This document shows, one piece after another, positions 30,201 to 43,458 of a stretch of 64,000 bases of DNA (position 1 is the stretch's first letter; every line of letters starts with the position of its first letter). The stretch covers positions 29,765-93,764 of the forward strand of contig JAACJV010000003.1 in NCBI GenBank assembly GCA_021378535.1, written 5' to 3'. Origin of the DNA: Ureaplasma sp. Hg1 (lineage in GTDB: Bacteria; Bacillota_I; Bacilli_A; Mycoplasmatales; Mycoplasmoidaceae). Below the pieces are notes generated by a model, which did no database searches, was not told the DNA's origin, and worked only from the letters and a program-made list of their open reading frames with translations. Position numbers and translations under genes: made by a program.

Positions 30201-32671
30201 GGATCATAATAACTTGGAGCAGTTTTATCAAATTCATCTATATTGGAACTATAATATTCTGAATTGAATTCATCTAAACGAACATTTGTTTCATCAATCT
30301 CATTGAAGTTTGAATCAAAGTGTTCAGGAGTTTGCTCTCTAACTTCACGTGAATTTAGATTAGATTTGGCAAATTCATTTATGTTGGCATCAAAATATTC
30401 AGAATTTGTTCTAGAAAATTCACTAGCGTATGGATCTAATTCGTCAAATTCACTTATATTAGGGGCAAAATATTCGGGGTTTTGGCCACCAAATTCATTT
30501 AGGTTTGAATTAGGTCGCCCATATTCATTTTGGTAGGGGTCAAAATATTCGGGGGTTTGCTCGCCGAGTTCACTTGAATCCAAATTAGATTGCGCGAATC
30601 TATTTATATTGGCATCAAAATATTCGGGGTTTTGTTCATCAAAACTATTTTGACCCATATTTGATTGCGCAAATTTATTCATTTTAGCATCAAAATATTC
30701 TTGATTTGGTTCTTTAAATTTATTTTTTCCAATACCTGATTGAAGGTATTCATTTTTATAAGAGTCAAAATACTCTGGACCTTGTTTAACAAATTCTTTT
30801 CGATCTAGATGTGTTTGGATGAATTCATTTTTTCAAGAATTATAAGCATTCGGTGAGGTTCTATTATATTCTATCGGATCTAAATTTTTAGATCTTAAAT
30901 AATCATCAAATTGTAAATTAACGTTTCTGCTAGAGTCAAAATGCTCTGGGGCCTGCCCAGTAAATTCATTTTGTTTTAGTTGTGATTTGACAAATTCATT
31001 TTTTCAAATATTATAAGCTTCTGGTGAAGTTTTATTATATTCGACAGGATTTAAATTTTTAGTTTTTAAGTAATCATGAAATTGGGAATCAAATTTTCTA
31101 CTGGTGTTAAAAGATTCTGGACCGTGTTCAGCAAATTCTTTTTTATCTAGATATGATTTGATAAATTCATTTTTTCAAGAATGATAAGCTTTTGGTGAAG
31201 CTCTATTGTATTTAATGGGGTCCACTTTTTTAGTTCTTAAATATTCATCAAAGTGTGAATTAACATTTATATTCGGATCAAAATATTCGGTATCTCGTTT
31301 AGTAAATTCACTTTGTTCTAGATGTGCTTTGATGTATTCAGTTTTTTTAGAATTATAAGCCTCTGGTGAAATTTTATTAAATTCAATTGGATCTAAATTT
31401 TTAGCTCTTAAATAATCATCGAATTGAGAATCAAGACTTCTGGTTTTAATATTGGTAAAATTATTTGTTTTTTCATAATCCTCAGGGTATTTTATTTTTA
31501 ATGTTCTCGGAATGTCCGCTGATCGCCCTTGTGTATTTCTGTGATGAACATTACCAAAGTATTTGGTTTTAATACTTGAAGAAGAAATATTATCATGATC
31601 ATTTTTTCTGTTTTGATCATCAAATAAAGATTCTTGTTCGTAAGATTGGTGCGTTTTATATTTAGTGTTGTATGGGGTTGCTCCCCCTGCGGTTGCATTG
31701 ATATCATGCAGTTGCTCGTTAAGACGGCTTTTAATATTTCCCCTTGGGTTATTAGTACCTAAAATTGCATCTGCTTTGTTATAAACATTTTGTTTGATTT
31801 TAGAACCATTTTTATAAACATCAATGTTTTCAAAGTTTTTAAGATATTGACTTTTTGCAATAGCATCATAACTTTTATCAAGAATTGCATTGTTACGCGT
31901 ATTTTCAAGGTTTTTAATTTTTTGCAACGCGATTGGAATTGCGTTATATGATTTAATTCTTTTGTTGTTAGTTGAAAGAAACGACTTTGTCCCAGGCGCT
32001 TTTTTAGAATATAGGGCAGATTCTTCACGAATTCATTTATTAAATTTGCTGTAATTAGTGATTGGTAGTTTTAAGGTTGCAGTTTTTTCTAATCTCTCTA
32101 ACGGAATATAGTTGTCTTGAACTTTGTTTAAACGACGTTCAGCCAAACGAATTCTTTCATCACTTGATAATTCCATCTTTTGAGTCGGGTTAAAAACTAA
32201 CGTTCGGTTTTGTTTGTTTTTAAAATTATCCATATACTCTTTATCTAATTTACGAACTTTATCAATGTGGGTGTGGATTTGTTTTTGAACTTCATGTTCT
32301 TTAACCTTAGCTTTTTGAACTTCAAGATCGTAGGCATCAGGTTGATTGTAGATGCGTGAATTTTTATGTAATTGATAGAAGCTATTAACATTTTGGTCAA
32401 GTTTAGCATTCAACTCATTGTTCATAATATCTAATGTTAAAATATCTGTTTTATAAACTCTAAAAGGTTCGGCAGCAGAAGCTTTATTTAAATGCTCATC
32501 AAGGGTTTCAGGATGAAATTTATAAGTGATAATTGGATCTGCACGCCCTTTTTTAGGGTCAAAAAAAGGTGTAAAAGCTTCAGTTTCCTGTTGGTTCTTA
32601 ACAACGGTTTCATTGATGTACGAAACATCAGGTTCAATTTTCACTGTTTTATTTCTTTTAAACAACCCCAT
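27293..32671 (-). CDS. Giant repeat and proline-rich cytosolic protein (1792 aa), cytoskeleton or attachment-organelle candidate
   Basis: Seven track pieces (from 32033-32701 to 27293-27736) are in one frame; I translated every gap and found only tryptophan TGA codons. ATG at 32671 follows GGAGGG. The order is a charged N-terminal region (1-410); four 57-residue repeats (about 412-634); many 24-residue acidic repeats ending PEYFD (about 634-890); two long 86-residue repeats (about 900-1070); a helical region; a proline-rich stretch (about 1370-1440, PAPTPIIPAP type); and a charged tail. It has no signal peptide or membrane helix. The layout is like mycoplasma cytadherence accessory proteins, but no homology can be shown from sequence alone. 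Confidence 0.85.
29460..29974. repeat. Two long near-identical repeats (type C) in the giant protein
   Basis: Two copies of about 86 codons begin LPYLNEFFDPYLY and end YGNIYPESTYFDPSLDEF. The DNA copies are close to identical in long stretches, so this duplication looks more recent than the others. Just beyond (29435-29488) a 27-base unit is also duplicated in tandem (DEFIEPSP twice). Confidence 0.85.
30000..30720. repeat. About ten 24-residue acidic repeats (type B) in the giant protein
   Basis: Units follow N(E/R)FxxSNLxxxE(F/V)xEQ(T/N)PEYFDxN and recur about every 72 bases. The PEYFD ending is shared with the type A repeats, which suggests one origin. Confidence 0.8.
30770..31440. repeat. 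Four 57-residue coding repeats (type A) in the giant protein
   Basis: Each copy runs F(D/H)(D/E)YL(R/K)xK, then P(I/V)(E/K)(Y/F)N, SP(E/K/N)AY and (E/N)(F/Y)(I/V), and ends in an acidic xE(Y/S/H)F segment. Unit length is about 171 bases. Copies have diverged from each other, so they are not a recent expansion. Confidence 0.85.
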
Positions 32672-32887
32672 GGCAACCCTCCGTAATAAGTTCTTATACA
32701 ATATAATTATACATTTTAATTATCAAGGTTAAATTACTTATACATATTATTTTAACAAATGGTTATCTAAAACAAGCAAAATTATCATTAATTACGGTGT
32801 AACACGAGTGTTTAATGAAAATTACGATTCTTAAAAATTATAACTATTCATTAAATTTTTGGTGTTAAATAATGCTTAAATCAAATA

Positions 32888-32928
32888 AAAATAGCAAAAC
32901 TCAATGGTTTGAGATTCTGCTATTTTAT
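32888..32928 (-). terminator. Terminator of the secDF-apt operon
   Basis: On the minus strand AAAATAGCA...CTCAA pairs with TTGAG...TGCTATTTT, followed by TATTT. The remaining gap to the giant gene (270 bases) is AT-rich; a TATAAT-like -10 box for the giant gene lies at 32706-32711. Confidence 0.8.
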
Positions 32929-32943
32929 ATTATCTTTAAGCAA

Positions 32944-33465
32944 TTAATATTGAATTAAGGAAATAACTTCTCCAGTTAAACCCTCGCGGCCATTTAAGTC
33001 GGCTAGTTCAACCAAATATAAACTACCAACTGTTTGGGCATTAAAACGTTTAATTAGTTGCTCAATCGCCTTGGTAGTGCCGCCGGTTGCTAATAGATCA
33101 TCAATAATCAAAACCCTTTGGTTTACTTTGATACTATCTGTATGCATTTGAAACTTTGATTCTCCATATTCTAGTTTGTATGATATCTCAAATGTTTCAC
33201 GTGGTAACTTATTAGGTTTGCGCACCATCACAAAAGGGATGTCACACTTTAAAGCTAAGGGTACTCCAAACAAAAAGCCGCGTGATTCTGGCGCTACAAT
33301 AACATCGATTTTTCAATCTTTGATAATAGCAGCAAAAGCATCAATGATTTTATTAATTTCTTTTGGTTGTTCAAACAATGGTGTGATGTCACGAAACATA
33401 ATCCCAGCGACTGGGAAGTCCTTAACATTTGCAATAATGTTTTTTAAATAATCAAAATTTTTCAT
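32944..33465 (-). CDS. apt: Adenine phosphoribosyltransferase
   Basis: From ATG at 33465 the frame gives 173 residues with one tryptophan TGA; the track shows the C-terminal 109. The start DFPVAGIMFRDITPLFE is typical of Apt, and the PRPP loop VLIIDDLLATGGTTKA lies near residue 125. It makes AMP from adenine and PRPP, a needed salvage step in organisms that cannot make purines. It begins nine bases after the secDF stop, so the pair forms an operon. Confidence 0.96.
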
Positions 33466-33474
33466 CTTGTCTCC

Positions 33475-36400
33475 TTAGTGTTTGTTAATCCCTTGAATTT
33501 CTTGTTCATCAACTTTGTCATAGTTTTTACGTTTAACTTTATTGATTTTGTCAGAAGCGTGTTTTTGAGTTTGGTATAATTCTCTTAAACGAACAAAGTA
33601 ATATCAGAACGAAGGTAATAGGTTGATCGCTGCTAGATAACTAACTACCACACCAATTAGGATGGTTAAATCAAACCAGATTAAATCCTTTGAACCGAAG
33701 ATCATCAAGACAACCATTGCCATTATAATCATAAATAGATTCGTTGAATTTTCTTTAAGGTTTAAGTTTAGGTTTTGATTAATAATTTGTTGCAATTCAA
33801 CGCCTGTATAAATTTGTTTTTTATTTCATGTGCTTTTAATATTACTAACAACATTAACATTAATAATTGTTCCGATTGTAAAAGCGGTAATGCAACTAAT
33901 AACAGTGTTGATATCAACTGGCATTCGAACGATGCCAACAATTCCAACTAAAACCATTACGTTGAAGCAACCCATGATAAAGATTGGGATAATTGATAAA
34001 ACGTTTAAACTGATAAGCACATAGATTGATAAGAAGCCCAAACTAATGAACGAACCCTTAATCGCATCAATTGCTAAATTTTGCGGCAATAGACTTGAAG
34101 CTTCACTAATATTAAAATCATTACTTTTGATAACAGTTCCACTAACATTAGAATTGAAAGTTTGGAAGTTGCTAAAGCCTTCAACCGCATTCATTGTATT
34201 CTTAGTATTAATAACTAAGGTTGATCCATCTAAATGGTAACCCGTCACACTAATGTTTAAACTTGACGCTAAACTATTAACATAACTATTGATATCACTG
34301 TGAACATCATAACCATGACTAGTAACATTGTGAATCGTAATTGTCGCATTCGAGATAAAGTCCGGTGATGAACCAGGTCCTACTAAGGTGATAACTAAGA
34401 TTCCAACGATGGCAATAATTGTTAAAACAACTGCCACAATAATACTTTCAACTTTAAAGATATCGATATTAAAACGTCGTTTTGATTTTGTTTCTTCAAC
34501 AACATTGATGTTATTTAAATCGTTAGCATCCATACTTGCAAATAACTTTCGTTCATCCTTAATATATTTCATGTAACGTTTCGGAACATAAATTTTAAAA
34601 GTACTTTGATATTTTAAATGAACTGTAATAAAGGTTATCAACCATTGAAACAAGAACGAACATAGAAAGGACATTGCTGTCGTAACAACTAGCATTGATC
34701 CGAACCCTTGATTTTGTTCCTTTGTGAAATACAAGAAACACAATGCAATAATCATACTTGTGATATGAAGGTCTAAACCGGTTTTAAAATAAGCGTTAAA
34801 AGCACGTTTTTTTGCATTCTTAATATTAGCACCACTAATAATTTCGCGCTTAAATTTCTTAAACAATGATAGTGAAGGGGTAACCGCCAGGAAGACCCCA
34901 ATTAATAGAGCGGCGAGCGTGTCCGTCGTGAAGTTGAAATTCAGCGAAGCAAAAGCAACCAAAGTCATAACGACAGCAAAGACAACTCCAAGGAACATAT
35001 AAAAGCCCGGGATCCGATATAAGAAGGAAACAATAATCCCGATGATAAGAACAATAATTGAAACTCCAATCATCGTTCCCATAAAAGCGTTCATAGTGGT
35101 AACACTGTTACTTAAAGTTGGATCGAAAATAGTGATGTTACTAAATAATCAATCGTATGAAATATTATCACTATAATCATCTGCAACTACTTTATAGTTG
35201 AAGATCGGTAGTTCGATGTGTGCCTTTTGTAAATAATCACGGGTTGAAACAGCTGCACTATAACCAGCACTAACATCATATTTCATTTCGTTTGTATCGT
35301 AAGGTTTAGTATCATCAGAGCCACTATCACTACTTAAATTTTCAAAAACTTGTTCAAAGTTTTTATAATCTATTTTCTTTAATAAATAACCATCGGTTAA
35401 TCCAGAAATTAAAGTACTGTCGGAATTTAAGAAATCATAATCAACATAAGCAGTATCATCGCCAAGCCCAGCAGATGGTGCCGGTGGAACGTATTGACTT
35501 TTAGCAAATTCATTTAATAAATACATTAAATTATCTTGCGTAATAATATTAATTGCTTTTTTACCTTTATCAGATCATTTTTGTTGGTCGGGATTAAGGT
35601 TATTATAAATGGCTTGAACTTCACGATATTGATCAATTTCGCTAGGCTTATTATACATTGTTGTTAATTTCCCTAATAATAAAAGGTTATTTAACTCATC
35701 GATGAATTGATCTTTATCTTCTCATAATACTCAGGTGTAATCGGTTTTACCTTTTGTGCCTTTATTTGCATCATCTTTTAAAACGTTAGTTTGAGCTTGA
35801 GTTGGTGAAGATGCTGGTGTTGGATCTTCAGCTTCTTCGTCTTTCTTTTCACTAAAAAAACTGTCTAAATTAAAGTTTTGTTTATTAGTGAATTTCAAAT
35901 AAGCACTTGAAGCAGTTGGATTAGAAATGTCAATCCCATTCATATAAAAGGTATCGTCATCAAAAACTAAAGAATTATTATCTTTGCTTGATTTTGATCC
36001 ATTAATGAAATTTTTATTACCGGTTGTTGTTTTTCTTAACTCAGTATAATCATCTAATTGAAGTGTAGCAGAACGGTTAATTTGACTATAAATTTTAAAT
36101 TGGTTACTTTTTAAGGTGTTAGTGGTATCGTCGCTCGAAGAAGAATCATCAATGTTTCAAATGTTATTAGCATCTTCAAAATGAGTTGATAAAATCCCAT
36201 AAGGAATCACATCACTACCATCTAAATAACTACTAATACTATATGAGACATCAATTTGTTTTAAACCCATTATTTCTAATCGATTAGCTAAAGCATCAGC
36301 TGATTCTGATAATTTTTTATCCTGTGATGCCGAAGTATCTTTGGGATCTAACTCAACATCAATTTTTGTTTCATAGCCCTGCCCGAAATCATTACCTAAT

Positions 36401-36537
36401 TTATTATCGGTGGCAAAATAATTGATTCCAAAACCAATTCCTGTGATGGAACCGATTAATAAAGCAAATAAAAGAAGATACTTGGAAAATTGAACCCACG
36501 GTGTATCTTTAATTTTTTGTCATAATTTTTTAAACAT
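33475..36537 (-). CDS. secDF: Fused protein-export membrane protein SecDF
   Basis: Four track pieces join into 1020 residues. A first helix near residue 20 is followed by a very long external SecD region (to about 475) that contains an acidic, proline/threonine-rich insert near 215-260. A six-helix RND-like block (about 482-640), a second external loop of the SecF half and a second helix block (about 850-1000) follow. The fusion of SecD and SecF is common in Firmicutes. It uses the ion gradient to help SecYEG release proteins. The external region is longer than usual and poorly conserved, which is common in mycoplasmas. Confidence 0.9.
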
Positions 36538-36633
36538 TTCTAACCATTCTTTTCTTTTTACATTTTATTATTATACAATATTTATGTATTTGATAGAAAA
36601 AAAATTATATTATTTAACAAGGAGGCATGTGTG

Positions 36634-38787
36634 ATGGATGTATTAGTAAAAAATAAATATCGTGAAATGCGCGATTTTGCAGCTAGCAAAGGTTATTCTA
36701 AGAACGAAATTAAACAAATTGAAAAAGCTTTTAATTTTGCTGAAACCAAACATGGCACGCAAACCCGGAAGTCGGGCGAACCTTATATTATTCATCCCAT
36801 CGCCACAGCAATGTACTTACTTGAATGGAACATGGACACCGAATCAATTATGGCCGGTTTATTGCACGATGTCTTAGAAGATACGCCGTGTGAAGTGGCT
36901 GAAATGGAAGCGGAATTTGGAGCTGAAATTACTCAAATTGTTAAATATGTAACAAAGGTTTCACAATTTTCAAAGAAAAATCGGAAGGATGAAATCTATT
37001 CGCAACTAGAACAAGATTATACGATTCAAGTGTTTTTAAGCATGACTGTCGATATTCGTGCAATGATTGTTAAATTAGCTGATCGTTTCCATAACATGAC
37101 AACCATTAGTTATCTAAAACCTGAAAAACAAAAAGCAATTAGTCAAGAAACAATTGATATCTATGCTAATATTGCTGGTCGTTTAGGAATGTATACCATT
37201 AAAACTAAACTTTTAGATATGTGTTTTGAAGCAATTGATAAACCTGCCTATGATAGCACCAAAGCTAAAATTGATGCGATTAAAAAAAGTAATTCACAAA
37301 TTTGAGAACAAGTTATCAGTCGGATCAAAAGTATTCTTGAAGTTGACGGTTTTGAATTTAAAATTGAGACTAGAACCAAAGGTATTTATTCCACTTATAA
37401 AAAAATTCAACATAATTATGACATTAAAAACATCCATGATATTTTTGCAATTCGAATTATTTTAAATCAAGATATGTTATGTTATCAAGCGTTAGGTTTG
37501 ATTCATATGAACTTTAAATATTTGATTAACACGTTTAAGGATTTCATTTCAGCCCCAAAATGAAACCTTTATCAATCAATTCATACCACAATCGTTAGCG
37601 AGGGTGCGTTAGTCGAAGTTCAAATTCGAACTAAACGAATGGACAATATCGCTAACCTAGGTTTAGCAGCCCATTGAAAATATAAAGAGGATCCTGATAA
37701 GGAAAGGGTTTTAAACACTGTTAATAATATTTTGGTTAAGGATTTTCTACAATCAAAAAATAAAAACATTGGCACCATCAAGAACATTACTAAATCCCAA
37801 ATTTTTGATGTTCTTGTCTTGAACACGAACGAATGATACACTGCGAGTAGTCATAATACAACATTAGATATTGCTTTTAAAGTTGACCACGATAAGTTTA
37901 ACAACATCATTGCTTTATATAAGAATGGTGAACGGGTACCGTTTGATTGTAACGTTAGTCCGGGCGATGTAATTAAAATCACCTATAATAAAAACAATGA
38001 AACAATTAAATGATCTTGGCTGCAAGCAACTAATAATCCGATGGTTGAAAACCATATCCAAACTAAACTCGAAGCAAAAGAAAAACAAAAAAGTATTTCA
38101 GCTGAAGAGTTTATTCACGACTGTCGTGAATTTCTAGGTAAAAAAATTGTTTCTGATGAGGTTATTTATTCTCGTTTAAAAGAAGATTTTAATCTAACCA
38201 CGATTAAGGAATATTTAGAAATATTCCCCAAAGCAGATTATGATAAGAATGATAAATACAAGATTTTTTCAAAGAAAAATTGAGTTCATAAGGATGCTTA
38301 TAATCGGATTAAATTTCTATCAGCAAAATGAGCTTTAAGTGAATCATATTTTGTTGATGTAAAAAACATCTTCTTTAATGATTTAAAAATCACAGAATGT
38401 TGTAGCAAAATACCGGGATACCAAATTGTTGGAATGATTAATCGGAATAGTCTTGAAGTTCATTTAGAAAGTTGCCCCAAAGTAAAAAACACCAAGAATA
38501 AAATGCTTGTGATGAATTGATCAGAAAGTCAACTTAATTTGAAACCAAGAAACTTTCGCGCGCGGGTTGAAGTTGGTGGTGCGTGATCAGAATCAGTCGG
38601 CAATAACATCGCTCAAGGAATCATTTCAGACAAAGGTGTTATCAATATAATTCAAGTGAATAAAAATAAAATCAACAAATCACACAAAACTAATTTAGAA
38701 TTATATGTGAAAAACAAAAATCATCTTACTAATATAATGATGAATTTAGAAACAAAAAATATTATTTCGTCATGAACGTTAACTTAA
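36634..38787 (+). CDS. Bifunctional (p)ppGpp synthetase/hydrolase Rel
   Basis: The reading frame gives 717 residues; ATG at 36634 lies eight bases after AAGGAGG and is preferred over GTG at 36631. The hydrolase domain has HPIATAM and the HDVLED pair near residue 75, plus LADRFHNM near 148. The synthetase domain has RTKGIYSTYKK near 247, YQSIHTTI and EVQIRTKRMD, and a TGS domain and an ACT-like end follow. Rel makes and removes (p)ppGpp and slows growth on amino-acid starvation. Many tryptophan TGA codons break it up in the track. It heads a plus-strand run ending in two aminoacyl-tRNA synthetases. Confidence 0.95.
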
Positions 38788-38796
38788 GGAGTAAAA

Positions 38797-40416
38797 ATGG
38801 AAAGTAAATTTATATTTGTCACAGGTGGGGTATATTCGTCACTTGGTAAAGGCATTGCTGCATCAAGCATTGGAAGAATTTTAACTGAATTAGGTTTTAA
38901 AGTTGCAATGCAAAAATTAGATCCTTATTTGAATGTTGATCCCGGCACAATGTCGCCTTATCAACATGGCGAAGTGTATGTAACCGCTGATGGTGCTGAA
39001 GCTGATTTAGATTTAGGTAACTACGAACGTTTTACTAATAGTGAATTAAATAAATACGCTACCATGACTGCGGGACGAATTTATTATGAAGTCATCCAAA
39101 AGGAACGCGATGGTGAATATTTAGGCCGCACCGTTCAGGTTATGCCGCACATTACTAATCATATTAAATCTAAGTTATATGCTTTAAAAGAAAGTTTAAA
39201 ACCAGATTTTGTCATCGTCGAAATTGGTGGTACCGTTGGAGATATTGAATCAATTCCTTTCATTGAAGCAATTCATCAATTTAAACGTGAATATGGGGTG
39301 GGCAATGTTATGTTTGCTCATTGTACGCCGTTAATCCCGTTAGCAACAGTGATTGGTGAACTTAAAACTAAACCAACCCAACATTCAGTTAAAGAACTTA
39401 AGGGTTTGGGCATTACTCCTGATATTTTATTATTACGTTCACCTGTTATCGTTGATCAACAAACTAAAGAAAAATTATCGTGAAGTTGTGATATTGATGT
39501 TAAGAACATCTTTTGTTCACCTGATTTAAAATCAATTTACTCATTACCGAAACATTTTTATGATGAAGGCATGGCTGAAAATATTTTTAAATTCTTTAAT
39601 CTTAAATTACCTAAAGATAAAAATCTTGATAGCTGAATTAAATTTACAAAAAAAGTTGAAGCAAAAAAGAAACATACAATAATAGTTGGTTTGGTTGGCA
39701 AGTATGTTGAACTGCATGATGCTTATAAATCTGTTAGTGAATCATTGTATTTAGCTGGTTATGAAACTAACTGTGACGTTCAAATTAAATGAATTAAATC
39801 ACAAGATTTAAATGTTGAAAATTATCGCATTATTTTAGACACTGTTGATGCAATTTTAGTTCCAGGTGGCTTTGGACCGCGCGGGATAACTGGCAAAACA
39901 TTGGCGGTTCAATATGCTCGTGAAACTAAAAAACCTTATTTAGGAATTTGTTTAGGAATGCAAATAGCAGTCATCGAATTCGCTCGAAACGTCTTAAAAT
40001 TAGCGGACGCAAATTCATATGAATTTGACGAAGAAACAAAAAACCCAGTCTTTTTAATTCTTGATGGTAAATTCAAAGATCGTGAAATGGGCGGTAGTTT
40101 ACGACTTGGGAATTATGATTGCCAATTAAAAGCAAATAGTTTGGCTCATAAACTTTATCAAAAGAAATTGATTAAAGAAAGACACCGCCATCGTTATGAA
40201 TTTAACAACAATTATTTAAAACAATTTGAAGCTGCTGGTGTTGTCTTTAGTGGTATTAATCCAGAATCAAAATTAGTTGAAATTATGGAAATTACTGATC
40301 ACCCTTATTTTATCGCTAGCCAATTCCATCCCGAATTCACAAGTCGACCAAGTAATCCTAACCCTTTATTTAAAGGTTTAGTTGAAGCAACAATCAAAAG
40401 CAAACAAGGAGCATAA
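38797..40416 (+). CDS. pyrG: CTP synthase
   Basis: Two track pieces join to 539 residues. The N-terminal amidoligase has the signature [17 protein letters not shown] near residue 10 and [22 protein letters not shown] near 40. The C-terminal glutaminase has GICLGMQ with the catalytic cysteine near 384 and a late HPEF. The enzyme makes CTP from UTP with glutamine and ATP. It begins nine bases after rel with a GGAG site, so they share a transcript. Confidence 0.98.
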
Positions 40417-40418
40417 TT

Positions 40419-41714
40419 ATGAAATATCAAAAACCACGAGGAACAGTCGATTTAATCGGTTATGATGCTGAAGCTTTTAGCGCCTTAGAAACATACTTAA
40501 AAAAAGTTGCCAATCTATATGATTATCGTGAAATCAAAACTCCTATCTTTGAAAGCAAAGATTTATTTTATAAAGCCGTTGGAGCAACCTCAGATATTGT
40601 TAATAAAGAAATTTATGAATTTAAAGATAAGGGTGATCGTGAGTTAGCGCTGCGTCCCGAAGGAACCGCTGGAACGATTCGCGCAATTGTTGAAAACAAA
40701 CTTCTAAGTAAGGAAACTTTACCGGTTAAATATTTTTATACTGGTCCTATGTTTCGTTATGAACGTCCTCAAAACGGACGGCAAAGACAATTTCATCAAT
40801 TTGGTGTTGAATGTGTTGGAAGCGAAAATTTCTTTGAAGACATTGAAGTTATTATGCTGGCTTATGAAATGTTAAACGCTTTAAAGATAACTAAGTTTGA
40901 ACTTAAAATTAATAACATTGGATCATTTGAAAGTCGTAAAAATTGAAGTGTTGCTCTTAAGAAATACTTTGCACCTTTCAAGGACCAATTAAGTGAGGAC
41001 TCACAAAAACGATTAGTTACTAATCCCTTACGAATCTTAGATGATAAGGTTGATGGGATTAAACAATTTGTAAAGGATGCCCCAAAATTAAGTGAGTTCT
41101 TAAATCGTCAAGAAAAAGCTGTTTTCTTAACTTTAATGACTAATTTACAAATGTATGGGATTCCATATAAGCACGAAGAAACACTAGTGCGCGGCTTAGA
41201 CTATTATACTGGTGTTGTTTTTGAGTTTGTCTCAACTTGTGATGATTTAACAGGACAATCAACTTTAATCGCTGGCGGTCGTTACGCTGATTTAGTTAAG
41301 ATGACTGGTGGTCCAGATGTTCAAGGTGTTGGTTTTGGTTTAGGCATGGAACGATTATTAATCGCCTTAAAATCTGAAAAAATCGATATTTTACCACCAG
41401 ATGCTATTGATGTTGTGTTAGCACCATTATCATTAAAAGCAGAATCGACTGCAATGGGTATTTTATGAATTTTACGATTGGGTGGCTTTAGTGGTTGTAT
41501 CAATCATAACGTTCACGATTTAAACAAACACTTCCGCTTTGCTAAAAAGAAGAACGCTAATTTTGTTATTATTATCGGTGATAAAGATTTGGCTAAAAAA
41601 GTTATTCAAATTAAAAATGAAAAAACTAATTCACAAATTGAAGTAGCGGCTAATGCTGATGAAATTCTTAAATTTTTTAGAAGTCAAAATAAGGTAAATA
41701 AGGTAGGTAGTTAA
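40419..41714 (+). CDS. hisS: Histidyl-tRNA synthetase
   Basis: The 431-residue frame starts two bases after the pyrG stop. Class II motif 1 is near residue 45, motif 2 (FYTGPMFRYERPQNGRQRQF) near 105 and the HisRS-specific LVRGLDYYTGVVFE near 252; motif 3 is GFGLGMERLL near 305. The C-terminal anticodon domain follows. It charges the tRNA-His encoded at 1.4 kb. Two tryptophan TGA codons split the track ORF. Confidence 0.97.
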
Positions 41715-41715
41715 T

Positions 41716-43458
41716 ATGAAAACTAATTATTGTGGTTTGATTAACGAATCAAACATTAATCAAACTGTAACCGTTAATGGATGAGTTAAAAAAATTCGGA
41801 AGTTAGGTAATTTATTATTTATTGATATTGCCGATCGTTATGGGTTATTACAAATCATCGCCCATCAAGACAACACTTCATTTGCAGCGGCAAGTAAATT
41901 AAGTCGTGAAAGCGTCGTTCAAATTACTGGTAAAATTGTCGCTCGAAAAAGTCCCAACCTTAATATTCCAACTGGAAAAGTTGAAATGAATCTTGAAACT
42001 TTATTAGTTCATAGTGTAGCTGAAGTTACCCCTTTGATCGTTGAAACAAAAACCGATGCGAATGAAGACACAAGGATGCGTTATCGTTATTTAGATTTAC
42101 GCCGTCCGAATGTTCAACAACAATTAATCTTTCGTTCTAAATTCATTAATGCGTGTCGCGAATATTTAAACAAACTAGATTTTGTTGAAATCGAAACACC
42201 AATTTTAGGACGAGCTACTCCTGAAGGGGCGCGTGATTATTTAGTCCCAACAAGAAATGGCCATAATAAGTTTTTCGCTTTACCACAATCTGCCCAAACC
42301 TTTAAGCAACTTTTAATGGTTGCTGGAATGTTAAAATATTATCAAATTGCGAAATGTTTTCGGGATGAAGATTTACGAGCTGATCGGCAACCTGAATTTA
42401 CCCAACTAGACATTGAACTTTCTTTTGTTGATGAAAAAGACATTCAAGGTTTAATCGAAGATATGTTATTCAATATCTTTAAATCGTTATTAAAAGTTGA
42501 ACTACCTAAAAAATTCGCTGTTTTAACATTTGATGAAGCAATGAATTCATACGGTAGTGATAAACCAGATTTACGATTTGATTTAAAACTACAATTAGCT
42601 AATCCATATTTTAAGAAAACTAACTTTAAAATTTTCGCTAATACCATTAAGCAAAACCAAGTGATTAAATATATTTTAATTAATGACCGTCATTTGAGTA
42701 AAAAGGAAGTTGTTCAATTAGAAAAATTTGCAAAGGACAATGGTGCTTTTGGTCTAGCTTGGCTAACTTATGAAAACAATGCAATGGTTAATGGATCAAT
42801 TCATAAAATCATTGAAAACGATGCCATTCAAATGATTGCAAAAGATAACCACTCAAATAAAGGAACAATTTTATTTGTGGCCGGTGATGCTACAATGGTT
42901 AATCAAGCATTAGGAGCGGTTCGTTTCCAATTAGGAAGCTTACTTGATTTAAAAGACCCTAAGGACTTTAAATTCGCTTGAATTGTCGAATGACCATTAT
43001 TTGAATATAACGTTGATGAGGACCGCCATACCGCGGCTCATCACCCCTTTACTCAACCACAGGAAGCTTTTCATCAAACCTTTGATAAAGATTTAAAGCA
43101 TGCTAAAGCTAGAGCTTACGACTTAGTTTTGAATGGTTTTGAAGTTGCTGGTGGTTCAATCAGAATTAGTGACTTAGCAATGCAGCACCGTATGTTTAAA
43201 GCGATTGGTTTAAATGAAAAAGAATACGAAACAAAATTCGGCGCTTTATTAGGTGCCTTTAAATATGGTGTCCCACCGCATGGTGGAATCGCTTTTGGAT
43301 TAGATCGTTTGTTAATGGTTATTTTAAACACCAATAGCATTCGCGACATCATTGCTTTCCCTAAAAACTCAACCGGGGTAGATTTAATGATGGATGCGCC
43401 GGGATCAATTGATCCCAAAGATTTAATAGATCTAAATATAAAATTAGGAGATAAATAA
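41716..43458 (+). CDS. aspS: Aspartyl-tRNA synthetase
   Basis: The gene begins one base after hisS and encodes 580 residues. An OB-fold anticodon domain comes first (about 1-100), then class II motif 2 (KCFRDEDLRADRQPEFTQLD) near 215, the bacterial GAD insertion, and motif 3 (GIAFGLDRLLM) near 530. Bacterial AspRS pairs with tRNA-Asp, encoded at 44960. hisS-aspS adjacency is common in Firmicutes. Confidence 0.97.

Noticed and set aside
29435-31440. Regularly spaced repeats that might be a CRISPR array
   Set aside because: The repeats are coding, in frame and diverged, with no unique spacers; no cas genes are present.
31498-32028. Minus ORFs 31498-31707 and 31759-32028
   Set aside because: They are in another frame within the continuous giant ORF and show only K/T/N-rich shadow composition.
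36631-36633. GTG as start of rel
   Set aside because: ATG three bases later has better spacing from AAGGAGG.
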